Of a stretch of 64,000 nucleotides of DNA, positions 18,462-28,219 are shown piece after piece. Numbering within the stretch: position 1 is the first letter of the stretch; each line of letters opens with the position of its first letter. Origin of the DNA: Algoriphagus alkaliphilus (GTDB lineage Bacteria; Bacteroidota; Bacteroidia; Cytophagales; Cyclobacteriaceae); assembly GCF_900103735.1 (NCBI RefSeq), contig NZ_FMXE01000014.1:1-64000 (forward strand), given 5' to 3'. Below the pieces are notes generated by a model, which did not search any database, was not told where the DNA came from, and worked only from the letters and a program-made list of their open reading frames with translations. A program made the translations under genes and the position numbers.

Positions 18462-18799
18462 CCTACTATGAGCTGTTTTACAGATGGCAGCGATCAGGAT
18501 TGAGTAAAGCTGCTTTTGCGGATCGAGAGGGGATTTCAAAAGTGAGTTTTTATTCTTGGTGCAAAAAGTTTGAAACCAAAACCGACTCACCTGGTTTTCA
18601 AGCAGGGTTTTCCAGAATCGAATTGGCTGAGGCTACTGAGATGACCGCAGCGATGTACTCCTTCATGGCCAGCTGCAAAAAGAATAACCTCAATGAATTT
18701 GACTGGCTCAAAAATGTCTTTGAAAGAATCCAGAGCATCAACCACAAAAGCCTCTACCAACTGTTACCCTCAAACTGGAAGAAATACCGACCTATATGA
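18440..18799 (+). pseudogene. IS66 TnpA-TnpC in-frame fusion remnant
   Basis: The 119-residue frame joins two families. Residues 1-55 are the IS66 accessory protein TnpA, with its helix-turn-helix (WQRSGLSKAAFADREGIS, then SFYSWCKKF). Residues 70-119 are the extreme C-terminal element of the IS66 transposase TnpC (AAMYSFMASCKKNNLNEFDW ... LYQLLPSNWKKY). TnpB and almost all of TnpC are deleted, yet the join keeps the frame open. It could be expressed as a small DNA-binding protein, but the catalytic domain is absent. Confidence 0.75.
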
Positions 18800-18885
18800 T
18801 TTTTTTTAACTTACAATATGGGTTGGTCGGAGGGATACGTTTATTTCACTCAAAAAAGGCATCCTAAGTTTTTAAAACATTCAAA

Positions 18886-18907
18886 AAATACCCTATATAG
18901 GGTATTT
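18886..18907. promoter_or_regulatory. Perfect 22-bp palindrome
   Basis: AAATACCCTATATAGGGTATTT is a perfect dyad with no spacer. It lies 48 bp past the IS66 right end and before the convergent terminator. It could be an operator for a dimeric regulator or a recombination site; no gene starts directly beside it. Confidence 0.45.
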
Positions 18908-18972
18908 ACATCCTAATTTTTTTAATCCACCTTTGGGGCGTGTTAAGTTTTAAATCAGGCAATAGCCAAACT

Positions 18973-19003
18973 AAAAGGCCTCTGGATTCCAGAGGCCTTT
19001 TTT
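18973..19003 (-). terminator. Bidirectional intrinsic terminator of the adhesin/WecA unit
   Basis: AAAAGGCCTCTGG and CCAGAGGCCTTTT pair perfectly over 13 bp around ATT, with T-runs on both strands. It lies about 170 bp downstream of the minus-strand WecA-like gene and also closes plus-strand reading from the IS66 remnant. Confidence 0.9.
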
Positions 19004-19170
19004 ATTACCTGTCGAAAACTAAAAACAGATTGTGAAAAATCAACTCAAGCGATCAACACAATGAGAGATTTTTTTTCAATTATTTTTTAAGGTCATAAAA
19101 AACCTTCTCACAAGGTTAATAATCTTCCCATCAGGAGCCATTCATGCTCAATCCAATTGCTCAGGAATTC

Positions 19171-20139
19171 CTATTTTTCAAATACCTGATATTTTTTAAT
19201 AAGTGGAACTTTTATCGCCAAGTAAATTAGGGCTGTTGCTATCAGAATGGCAGCTGCTACTAATGATGTAGGATAAGATTGGGGATAAATGAAAAAAATC
19301 ACATTAACACAGATTTGAATAAATGCCAAAGCTAAGGCTATCAAGACATGATCCTTTTTCAATTGATTTGCGAAAATTTGGTAGAGATGCGTTCTGTGGG
19401 GTTGAGCAACATTTTCTCCTCGAATTAGACGCTGTCCCAACGTGATGAAGCTATCTGCTCCATATACCAAAAGGAAGAGGATAATGGTCCAGTTATTTGA
19501 AGCCAAGTACCACTGCACTAAAAAATAAATCATCAAATATGCCAAAGAAATACTTCCTATATCACCTGCAAACATAATTGCTTTTTTACGCAGGTTGAAA
19601 ATAAGAAATACCAAAATTGCCAAAACAATATATTGAATCAGACTTTCATCAAAAACAGGCATATATTCATGAATGGCCAAAAGGGATCCAAAAAACACCA
19701 AACCATACAGTCCGGTAATTCCGTTAATTCCATCCATAAAATTGATGGCATTAATAATACCCAAAGACACAAAATATAAGATGGGCAAAACCCACCAGGC
19801 TTTTTGATCAAAGACTCCCAAATCATAAAAAGCCATAGAAAGTGCCAGAAATTGAACACCAAAACGAAGTTTTCTGGAGAGTGTGAACATGTCATCCATC
19901 ATGCTGACTACCGAAATCCAAACTAAGCCTAAAACCATCCAGGTGTTCAAAAAATCAAAAGATACCCACCAAAGAACAACTGCTACAGGAAAAAGGATAC
20001 CCCCTCCTCGGACTGTGGGTATGGTATGGGAGGATCTCTCATTAGGTTTGTCAATAATATTAAATCTTCTTGCCAGTCGTAAATAGACTAATCCAACCAA
20101 TAAAATCGTCAGGAAAACAAGGGAATTACTCAACATCAT
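19171..20139 (-). CDS. WecA/MraY-type polyprenyl-phosphate sugar-1-phosphate transferase
   Basis: This integral membrane enzyme starts glycan assembly by moving a HexNAc-1-phosphate from a UDP-sugar to undecaprenyl phosphate. The 322-residue protein has about ten membrane helices and the family motifs: DKPNERSSHT and VRGGG near residue 35-50, the Mg-binding MMDDM near residue 80, the NAINFMDGINGITG loop near residue 130, AGDIGS near residue 192, and the PHRTHLYQ histidine motif near residue 245. This pattern fits the WecA/WbpL/TagO branch rather than MraY. It follows the giant adhesin in the same direction after about 155 bp and is the only initiating transferase in the window. Confidence 0.92.
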   Translation of the reverse strand: MMLSNSLVFLTILLVGLVYLRLARRFNIIDKPNERSSHTIPTVRGGGILFPVAVVLWWVSFDFLNTWMVLGLVWISVVSMMDDMFTLSRKLRFGVQFLALSMAFYDLGVFDQKAWWVLPILYFVSLGIINAINFMDGINGITGLYGLVFFGSLLAIHEYMPVFDESLIQYIVLAILVFLIFNLRKKAIMFAGDIGSISLAYLMIYFLVQWYLASNNWTIILFLLVYGADSFITLGQRLIRGENVAQPHRTHLYQIFANQLKKDHVLIALALAFIQICVNVIFFIYPQSYPTSLVAAAILIATALIYLAIKVPLIKKYQVFEK

Positions 20140-20295
20140 ATGTACGAACTAACACAAAAACTTTTCGATTTCATTTCAATATTTTAAGATTTGGTCTAAT
20201 TGAACGAAATCAAAATTGACCCAAATTAATATGCGAGTTCCTTTTCTGGAGATTTATAGATAGAGACGAATTCTTAAATAAATAATTGGAAACAG

Positions 20296-23200
20296 TTAAC
20301 GGATCAATATAAAGACTCCTGATTTCTCAATTCTATCTCCCCCCCTAGTCATGAAAACACCTCTATAAACATAATTTCCATTAATTGCTGGATTGCCATT
20401 ATGAAAACCATCCCAGCCTCTATCCTCAAGTGATTCTGCCTTATAAATCAATTCCCCCCAGGTATTAAAAATATAAAACTCCATTGAAGAAACACCTCGG
20501 TGATAAGGTTTGAAATATTGATTTTTTAGTCCATCTGGAGTAAAAGCATTGGGAACCATAATGGTATAGTCAGCATTTACGGTGATTACAGTTTGGTAGA
20601 TTGAAATACACCCTATCGTATCAATAGCCGTCAAGGTAACAATATACTTGCCTTTTTCTTGAAATTGGTGGGTTGGATTTTGTTCTCTACTTGAATTTCC
20701 ATCTCCAAAATCCCAGTTCCAAATCAAAACATTTCCAACGGAAAGATCTTCAAAAAACACATCTTCCTGAATCTGAACAATAGTATTTGGAACTAAAATT
20801 CCATCACCCAAATCAAATTTATATTCAAAATTCGCTACAATTTCTTTGTCGGCAATTACGACTCTGATTCTCTGGTTCGGATTCCAACAGCCAGTTCCTT
20901 TTAATGATGAACTTACTCTATAGTCACCTGAAAAATTCACTTCGTCAATTTCATCAAGTCTCATTGAAACTCCAGATGGGCTCACCACATTGTAATCGTA
21001 CACTTCGGGGTTGAACCCTTCAATGTAATCTGTCAAATCTACTGTCCCAAAAGGATCACAAACTATGGAAGGATTTGAAACTCTCAAGTTGGGGATAGCA
21101 TGTACTGTAACTTGCACAGGCTTCGGAGAAATTCCGCAGATACCCGGACCTGTGGCCATGATGTAATAAGTATAAGGAGAATTGGCTGCTGGCAAGCCTT
21201 CAATGTTTAATTGCCCATTTGGAGAAATACTATAAGTTACATTGCTTACTGTTCCATTGGAAATCTGATTATTCCCTGCTGCATCAAAAGACCAAGTATA
21301 GACCGGATTAGCAATATTGGATGGCAAAGTAGGTGTCAGCAACCCAGTTTCGCCTTCACAGATCACGTCATCAGCAGCGCTGATGGTACTTGGTATCTCA
21401 TTCAAATCCAGAGAACCCGGCACTTTGTAAACACAGCCCTGATCATCTGTGATTTCAAAATTATAAACTCCTTCTCTAAGGTTTGAAATAGTAAGAAGGC
21501 CTTGTGAATTAAGAGTCAGGGTCCGGATTAAGTTACCATTTTGAATTACGGCAATGGAATACGGCTCATAACCTCCTTTAATTTCGAATCTTACCTCTCC
21601 GTTGTCGGTATCACAAGATGGATTATCTAAAGCAAGGTTTTCCACTACCAAAGCTGCTGAAGGACCTGTGACTACGATATTGTCTAAAGTTACACTACAT
21701 CCTTCAACAGTCCTTACTTCTAAAGTATGAATACCTGTAGGAACTTTGAAGGAATTAAAGTTGACAAAAGCACTGCCATTGAGGCTGTAGGAATAAATTC
21801 CTGATCCCCCGCTAGCATTTACTTGGATTGTTCCCCCATCGCCAAAACAAACTTCATTGGCTATTTGAAGGGTTGCAGTAGGTATTTCGTGAACCTTGAC
21901 AGCACCAATACCTGTGAACCCTGGACAAACACCAGCTCCAGAGGCTGTGACATAATAGTTGTAATCAGATGCTGCCGCAGATAGTCCGGATATCGTAAGC
22001 TGTCCATTTGCTGGATTGATCTGATAGATTACGCCATTAGGGCCGGGTACTGGACTGCTGTTGATCGGCAATGTTTTAGCTGCATCAAAGAACCATTGAA
22101 AAACAGCTCCAGGTGCTAACGGATCAAGCTCAGGGGATAAAACCGCTGTTTCTCCAAAGCATATCTCCACCTTATCAACCAGTATCTGAGTAGGGCCATC
22201 AACCATAGTAACACTATTGGTTGTTACAGAACAGCCTTCTTTATCTCTGACTACGATATAATAGGTGCCAGGACGATATCCATCAAGTGTGATTTTGGAA
22301 AGGGTAGTGTTTTGAGAGCCTTGACTTAGGCCATCTTTGAAAACTTCTATGGTATATGGTACCCATCCTCCTGTGATTGTGAGTTCAAGTTTACCATTGG
22401 GTGCGCCACATCCCGGATCTATTTTAGTAAGTGGAGTTGCAGCCAAGGGGCCTTGAGGTCCCTCGATTTCAAAAGCAAGGGTCTGAGCACAAGTTCCGGC
22501 AGGTGTATTAACTATTAATGTATAGTTACCAAAAGGCAGATTGAGGGCTTCTATTGCTGCTTTTGTGGTAGGAGCACCTGAGTTCAAGCTAAATGTGTAA
22601 ACTGGTAATTCATTTGAAATTCTAATTTTACCATTGGAGTCACCAAAACAAACAATAGGATCTGTCACAACCTGAACTGTAGGTGTCTCAAATACAGAAA
22701 TTTCAACTTTCAGTTCCGCTCCTGTGCAGACTACATAGAAGTAGTAGCTATAATCCCCTGCTGGCAGACCTTCGATGACCAATTCAGGATTTAACCAATC
22801 TGTATCATCAATTGTATATTTTACTCCAGGCCTTGCGGGATCAGGTCCGTTTTGGATAAGTCCAGTTTGCCCGGGCCCCGTGTACCATCTCACCTCGGTT
22901 GCAGCTGCCGGAGGCAAGGAAGGATCAGGAGCTAAATGGACCGGACGAATCCTTACAGGATCCACAGTACAAGTATTAATAGGTGGTACCAGTTGGTATA
23001 CAGGATCGGAGGATTCCTCAATAAAAAAATCGAAAATTGCCTCACAACCCTGCAAATCCGTCACTTTTAAGTAGTAAGTATCAGGGGCTAAGTCCAATGC
23101 TTGGGTAATAGTGCCGGCAACTAGTGGACCATTCACAGACCCCTTCCTCCACTCCACTTGATATCCTCCCCAACCACCCGAAATAACTAAGTCCCGGATA

Positions 23201-26200
23201 TTCCCATTATTAAGATTACAGGAAGATCTTTCTATTGTGGGCTGATTGATAGCTATCGGTTCTGTAGGGCTTTCTACCGTTACGGTTGTTGTATATGTAC
23301 AGGAAATATCATTCCGTATTTCAATGATATAATCTCCAGGTGCCAGATTCAAATACGACAAACTTTGAGTAAAAGGTGAACCGTTAATACTTAATTCAAA
23401 AAATCCATTTCCTCCGGTAGGATTAATTGTCAGCGAACCATTAGTGTCTCCAAAGCAAGTAATTGGACTTACATCTATGCTTGCAGTGATGCCTGACAAA
23501 ACTTCTACTTCTGCCAATTCAATTATAGTACATAGCTGTGGACCCGATACCTCCATAAAATACTGGTATGCTGGATTTACCTGAAGTCCAGTAATACTCA
23601 GAGTGCCAGTTCCAGCAGTGATTTGGTAAGAAACTCCGTCTGCGTCAGTTTGTCCCGAAATAATTTCCTGAGTGGCAGAGGCATCTTTAAACCAACGGAT
23701 CTGGAAAGATCCAGCCGTAGCAATCTGGGGTATTATCGTCGCTGTATTACCTACACAGATCTGAATATCCATTGGATCTATGGTGACAGGATCAAGTGGA
23801 TCGTTAACTAGAATTAGTGGTTGGGAATTGAAAACGCAACCCGACGCATCAGTCACTTGAACGACATAGCTATCCGGCGCCAAATTTTCTATCAGGTAAT
23901 TTTCTCCTGTTTTCGTAAGGTCAAAGTCGGCAATTGGAGTGTTGTTGATCATCAAAGTATAGCCGGAAGTGCCACCCTGAACTGTAAATGAAAAAGAACC
24001 ATTATCAAGGTCACAATTCGGGTTGTTCTGATCGAGATCAATAATTTCCAAAATCTGCGGTTCGGTAATTTCCAAGTTAGCCACCACAGTATCACAATTA
24101 CTTACCTTATCGACTATTCGGATCTGATAGGTCCCTGCCTGTAAATTTTCGAATATGTTCGAATCCTGTGCTCCGGTATATCCAAGAAGTTCATAGGTGT
24201 AATCCGCCGGATCCAAACCTGTAGCCATAATAACTTCCAACGCTCCATCCCCACTTTGATAGCAGGTCAGATTGGCTATTTCCACCTTTTCGATTACCGG
24301 ATCAGGAGATACTACAATTTCAACTCGCTGATCGGGCTGTGTACAGATATTTGTTCCTGATATGGAAAGTATAAACTCATAAGTACCTGGTGCTAAGCCG
24401 GAAATTTGTAACTCAAGTGGAGTCTGGGGATTTCCGTCATCTTGGAAGGTATAGGTGATACCAGCAATTGTGGTATTACCCGTCAGAACATTTCCCAGAT
24501 GGTTGGTCCATGTGAATACGGGTTGGGAGTTACTTAATTCAATGATTTGAGGTTGAACAATGGCTGTTTCCCCTTCACAGATAATCAAATCATCTACTTC
24601 AAAAACAGGATTTGGAAGTTCTGTCAAATCAACCGGAAGAGAACTGAATTCGCAACCATTGGCATCAGATACAGTCAAGACATATCGGCCAACAGTGAGT
24701 TTTGTAAAGGCAAAACTAGCATTTGGGGTTTGAGTTAAAATAGGATTGGATACGACAGCACCATCTCTGGTCAAATTTTCAAAAGTATAAGGCGGTGTCC
24801 CTCCACTTGCTTCCCAAGTGATAAATCCACTATCATTGATACCACAGGATATTCCATCTGAAGCTATTAAAGCGAGAGTTATGGGAGACGAAGGACCAGT
24901 TAGGGTAACCGGCTGTTGAATTGTACAACGGGTTGCCGAAGTGACTATCGCATTATAATTACCCTGTGGCACACCCTCAAAAACCGCAGTGCCCGCATTA
25001 ATCGAGGAAGGAGAAATAATCTGACCATTAGCAGTATTTACAAGTGTAAATGTATAAGATGTTGTTCCCTCTCCCCCAGAGGCAGAAAATTCCACTTTTC
25101 CTCCTTCTCCAAAACAGAGTTCTGGACTTACACTTATTCCCGAGATTTGGAGCGGAGACTGAATAGGAAGAATAGTGAATGGAATCACATGTCTGAATAA
25201 AGGCAGTCCATCGCTACCATTTTGCCCAGACCGAAATTCATCTCCCAATTGAAAAATATAATCTCCAGCAATTAATCCACCCTGTATAATTTCGCTTTGA
25301 CCCGGTGTCAGGAAAGTCCAATCCACTACAATTGCCCCTGCTGAAGAAAGAATTCGCCATTTCTCGTTACCTGCTGTACCATTTGAAGCCACACCTGTGA
25401 CTGCAAGATTATTTAGCCTTACTCTTATAATACCCAATTCGGCACAAGTCTCAGGCAAAGGTGTGTCTTGAAAATCAGGATTAAGATTTGGAACGATATT
25501 GATTATTACTGATTCTTGCGCAATTCCGATACAGCTGAGTGTTGTAGTGACCTCAACCGCATAATCACCAGCTTGGGTAGCCAGATAAGTTGTATTTGTA
25601 GCGCCAGGGATTTCCACTCCATTTCGAATCCATTGATAACTATAAGCCGGGTTAGTTTCACTGGACTCCAATAAAACCCTGACATTTCCAACCTCCTGTT
25701 GTTCCCATACTAAGGGATCAAGCGTAGTAATTATAGGATTAGGTTGAGGATTGATAATAATTGTGATGGGCTTAGGATCAGAAACTTGACCGAAATTGTC
25801 CGTAGCGGTGTAATACATGGTAGTCACACCAGAATACCCAGGTTGAGGAACAAACCTAACCTTAGGTAACTCAATCCCACTTTCCTCGACAAGAAGCACC
25901 TCGAACTGCCCCGCCAATTCACCGGTGACATCATCATAAGCTGGTCTTGCTGTCCTCTCTGGACGGCAAAGCAAGTCAATACAGTTACCAGTAGGGCAAT
26001 AGACCGTTGGAGTGGACAGAGGGGAAGTTGGGAATGGTATACTAGTCCCACTTGCAGTAACCACATCTAGTGCTTCTTGGATATCGTAGTAAAGCTGTAA
26101 ACATCGGATAAATGCGTTTGCCGCATCATTTCGAAGCTCTACATCCAATTCAAAAGTATTGATTTCCCCTTCGCAAACCTCTTCCTTCAATGGCTCAACA

Positions 26201-27483
26201 ATCGGTTTTTCCAATTGATCTTCATTGGATACTTGGACAGTTACGTTTCTAATTTCATGAAAATTTGTTTGAATTCCTGTGGCTGCAGCAAAACCAACTT
26301 TCAAAAGCTCTGGGGCTGGAAAAGGATAATTTATGGGACCATTGAAAACATTTATCAACCTAATCCCTCCAAGACCTGAATCATTTACCAAAATTTGAAC
26401 TTCAATTGTATAACCCTGACTTCTGTCATTAATGTCAATAGGGTTTAAGTCGATAAAAACCTTTCTAAATCCCTCATCTGGACATGAACCTGAAAATGAA
26501 TCAGTATCTAACTCAAACCTATCCGGATGGAGATAGGGAGTAGCATCCGCATACAAATCAGGACTACCCGATATTTGGTATATCCCTGTAGAAGCAGGGT
26601 CAAAAATTCTTCCATCAATAAATTTATAGGAATCCCAACGCGGACCTACAAATGCAATTCCAGATTTCCATGCATTTTCCCTGTCTCTATTCTTTAAAGG
26701 AACTGAAAGGTCTCCATCTGAAGGCCCTCTCACTACTACCGAATGCTTAAATAAAGGTCTCATTGGAGTATTAGGACCATCAATAGGATTTTCCATTCCT
26801 CCATTCCTTCCATCTCTGGAATTTCCAAAATTCCCTAATTCGTCAAAACCTATACCTAAGTAGGCTCCTTTAAGTCCTTGAGAAATTAGATTTGTTTCAA
26901 CGCCAAATCTAACGGGAGTATAACCAAGAGCTCCTCCAGTTCCCCCAATCTCAAATTCGCCTGATGTAATTGATCCATCAAACATAAAAAAGCTAAATCC
27001 ATCAGCTCCGGTCCCACCCCAACTTGAAAATTCAAAAGAAACTTTAAGACCAAATGCAGATGAAAATGGAATGTCCACGAAAACATAACCATTTTCATTT
27101 TCATTATTGGATGTCAGTTGTAGCGAATTTCCTGTTAGTAAAACGTTAGGATTAGGCGCTCCCCCCATCAAAGTTCCATTCCAAATTGCATTGGGTCTTG
27201 GATCAAAGCCTACAAAAGTCTCACAAAAAGGAAATCCTTCACGAATTGGAATCACGATATCGCTAGGGTTGAGAATTCGGGCGTTTTCTCTTTGGACTAA
27301 GGTATCTGCGGTTTGTACTTTTGAATCGACTGATTTTAAGGAAAGTGAAGAAGTATTCTCTGTAAAAAATGTTGAAATTGGAAATATACCAGTCAGCACA
27401 GAATTTAAAGCAAAACTTGCTCCCCAAGCACTAAAAAGTAAGGCAGCTAAGACTGCTATTTTTTTGTAGACCTTTACCTGCAT
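20296..27483 (-). CDS. Giant lectin/SprB-repeat adhesin with type IX (type B) sorting domain
   Basis: A 2395-residue secreted surface protein. Order: signal/membrane-like N-terminus (residues 1-30); an L-type lectin-like domain from about 87 (FCETFVGFD, WGGTGADGFSFFMFDG) to about 430; Ig-like segments; then long arrays of Ig-like and SprB-type modules. These are recognised by xCFGDxNGxL/xCxxxNGxL starts and GxYxxxVxDxxGC ends. A PKD domain follows (WNWDFGDGNSSREQNPTHQF, about 2240-2310). The last ~85 residues are the gliding-motility-associated C-terminal domain (VPNAFTPDG, YIFNTWGELIY, GWDG), which routes it through the type IX system. By family knowledge it would be a cell-surface adhesin, perhaps glycan-binding. 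It has its own promoter upstream. Confidence 0.92.
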   Translation of the reverse strand: MQVKVYKKIAVLAALLFSAWGASFALNSVLTGIFPISTFFTENTSSLSLKSVDSKVQTADTLVQRENARILNPSDIVIPIREGFPFCETFVGFDPRPNAIWNGTLMGGAPNPNVLLTGNSLQLTSNNENENGYVFVDIPFSSAFGLKVSFEFSSWGGTGADGFSFFMFDGSITSGEFEIGGTGGALGYTPVRFGVETNLISQGLKGAYLGIGFDELGNFGNSRDGRNGGMENPIDGPNTPMRPLFKHSVVVRGPSDGDLSVPLKNRDRENAWKSGIAFVGPRWDSYKFIDGRIFDPASTGIYQISGSPDLYADATPYLHPDRFELDTDSFSGSCPDEGFRKVFIDLNPIDINDRSQGYTIEVQILVNDSGLGGIRLINVFNGPINYPFPAPELLKVGFAAATGIQTNFHEIRNVTVQVSNEDQLEKPIVEPLKEEVCEGEINTFELDVELRNDAANAFIRCLQLYYDIQEALDVVTASGTSIPFPTSPLSTPTVYCPTGNCIDLLCRPERTARPAYDDVTGELAGQFEVLLVEESGIELPKVRFVPQPGYSGVTTMYYTATDNFGQVSDPKPITIIINPQPNPIITTLDPLVWEQQEVGNVRVLLESSETNPAYSYQWIRNGVEIPGATNTTYLATQAGDYAVEVTTTLSCIGIAQESVIINIVPNLNPDFQDTPLPETCAELGIIRVRLNNLAVTGVASNGTAGNEKWRILSSAGAIVVDWTFLTPGQSEIIQGGLIAGDYIFQLGDEFRSGQNGSDGLPLFRHVIPFTILPIQSPLQISGISVSPELCFGEGGKVEFSASGGEGTTSYTFTLVNTANGQIISPSSINAGTAVFEGVPQGNYNAIVTSATRCTIQQPVTLTGPSSPITLALIASDGISCGINDSGFITWEASGGTPPYTFENLTRDGAVVSNPILTQTPNASFAFTKLTVGRYVLTVSDANGCEFSSLPVDLTELPNPVFEVDDLIICEGETAIVQPQIIELSNSQPVFTWTNHLGNVLTGNTTIAGITYTFQDDGNPQTPLELQISGLAPGTYEFILSISGTNICTQPDQRVEIVVSPDPVIEKVEIANLTCYQSGDGALEVIMATGLDPADYTYELLGYTGAQDSNIFENLQAGTYQIRIVDKVSNCDTVVANLEITEPQILEIIDLDQNNPNCDLDNGSFSFTVQGGTSGYTLMINNTPIADFDLTKTGENYLIENLAPDSYVVQVTDASGCVFNSQPLILVNDPLDPVTIDPMDIQICVGNTATIIPQIATAGSFQIRWFKDASATQEIISGQTDADGVSYQITAGTGTLSITGLQVNPAYQYFMEVSGPQLCTIIELAEVEVLSGITASIDVSPITCFGDTNGSLTINPTGGNGFFELSINGSPFTQSLSYLNLAPGDYIIEIRNDISCTYTTTVTVESPTEPIAINQPTIERSSCNLNNGNIRDLVISGGWGGYQVEWRKGSVNGPLVAGTITQALDLAPDTYYLKVTDLQGCEAIFDFFIEESSDPVYQLVPPINTCTVDPVRIRPVHLAPDPSLPPAAATEVRWYTGPGQTGLIQNGPDPARPGVKYTIDDTDWLNPELVIEGLPAGDYSYYFYVVCTGAELKVEISVFETPTVQVVTDPIVCFGDSNGKIRISNELPVYTFSLNSGAPTTKAAIEALNLPFGNYTLIVNTPAGTCAQTLAFEIEGPQGPLAATPLTKIDPGCGAPNGKLELTITGGWVPYTIEVFKDGLSQGSQNTTLSKITLDGYRPGTYYIVVRDKEGCSVTTNSVTMVDGPTQILVDKVEICFGETAVLSPELDPLAPGAVFQWFFDAAKTLPINSSPVPGPNGVIYQINPANGQLTISGLSAAASDYNYYVTASGAGVCPGFTGIGAVKVHEIPTATLQIANEVCFGDGGTIQVNASGGSGIYSYSLNGSAFVNFNSFKVPTGIHTLEVRTVEGCSVTLDNIVVTGPSAALVVENLALDNPSCDTDNGEVRFEIKGGYEPYSIAVIQNGNLIRTLTLNSQGLLTISNLREGVYNFEITDDQGCVYKVPGSLDLNEIPSTISAADDVICEGETGLLTPTLPSNIANPVYTWSFDAAGNNQISNGTVSNVTYSISPNGQLNIEGLPAANSPYTYYIMATGPGICGISPKPVQVTVHAIPNLRVSNPSIVCDPFGTVDLTDYIEGFNPEVYDYNVVSPSGVSMRLDEIDEVNFSGDYRVSSSLKGTGCWNPNQRIRVVIADKEIVANFEYKFDLGDGILVPNTIVQIQEDVFFEDLSVGNVLIWNWDFGDGNSSREQNPTHQFQEKGKYIVTLTAIDTIGCISIYQTVITVNADYTIMVPNAFTPDGLKNQYFKPYHRGVSSMEFYIFNTWGELIYKAESLEDRGWDGFHNGNPAINGNYVYRGVFMTRGGDRIEKSGVFILIR

Positions 27484-27548
27484 GTAGTATTACCTCCTGA
27501 CTAACAACTCTATAAATTTATCCTTTCAGATTCAATACCAAATCTTAT

Positions 27549-27578
27549 CAAAAATAGCACCACTTTGATTCAATTCAA
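27549..27578 (-). promoter_or_regulatory. Bacteroidota housekeeping promoter for the adhesin gene
   Basis: On the minus strand a TTG -33 element is followed after exactly 19 nt by TATTTTTG, a full match to the -7 consensus TAnnTTTG. Transcription would begin about 60 nt before the ATG. Confidence 0.55.
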
Positions 27579-28219
27579 CTGAATCCAATATTTTAAGAGT
27601 TTAAAGTTAGTGATGTACAGACGATCCACTCCTTTTGAGCAGATCTTTTTTCGGTGAAAAATTCTATCTGACCCTGTGAAAATTCAAATGCCTGAATTTT
27701 TGACTAAGGAAACATCCTGGCGAAACACACAGCATAATATTCTTCTGCACAACCTACGTTTTGGATGGATTCGTTTTTGTTTTCCTTAAGAAGAGTATTA
27801 GCCGAATGAAGCTCCATTTCAAAATATCTAAGCACTTTTGGAAAAAAAGTAGAATATAAGGCAGAAACAAATGGGTGTATAAGACCTTTAAATGGCCCCC
27901 TTCAGACTCCATTTGAAAGAAGTAAAGACATATTTGCTTGAAAGTTTCGTGTTTCTTGAGATCACGATCTCACATTTCATTTTGATACGGCTCTGCATAT
28001 AGCAATGCCAAATTCCGAATCATATTTAATATAACCTTAGAGCTATATTTTACAGATAAAATCTAAAATATAGCTTCTATTAAACCTAACCATAAGCCAT
28101 AACTGGCTAAAAATAAATCCTGGCTTTGCTTAGTTTAAAGAAGAAAAACGGAGGAAGGAATCTATAATTGCTGTGATTGATTAGATTTGCACTGGAAAAA
28201 ATATAAAAGAAATTCTTAG
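27579..28219. other. Gene-free divergent intergenic region
   Basis: About 640 bp between the adhesin promoter and the plus-strand sugar/carbamoyl operon. It holds a TGAGATC-AC-GATCTCA dyad (27957-27972) and a TAGATTTG -7-like word at 28182-28189, 31 bp before the next ATG but without a well-placed -33. Only very short frames occur (for example 33 codons from 27690). No RNA gene is recognised. Confidence 0.5.

Larger units (their letters stand above)
18302..18838 (+). mobile_element. Internally deleted IS66-type insertion sequence
   Basis: Left end GTATCCCTCCGAGGAAC and right end GTTGGTCGGAGGGATAC form a terminal inverted repeat (12 of 12 outer bases, GTATCCCTCCGA). The element encodes only a fused TnpA/TnpC frame. 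A full IS66 is about 2.5 kb with three genes, so about 2 kb is gone. No matching 8-bp target duplication was found beside either left-end copy. It is non-autonomous and could only move if a complete relative acts in trans. Confidence 0.8.

Noticed and set aside
27690-27791. 33-codon frame in the gene-free gap
   Set aside because: No recognisable family, no good start context and no partner gene.
28182-28189. TAGATTTG -7-like element before the sugar/carbamoyl operon
   Set aside because: No TTG at about 19 nt upstream; the nearest is 11 nt away, so a promoter call is not supported.
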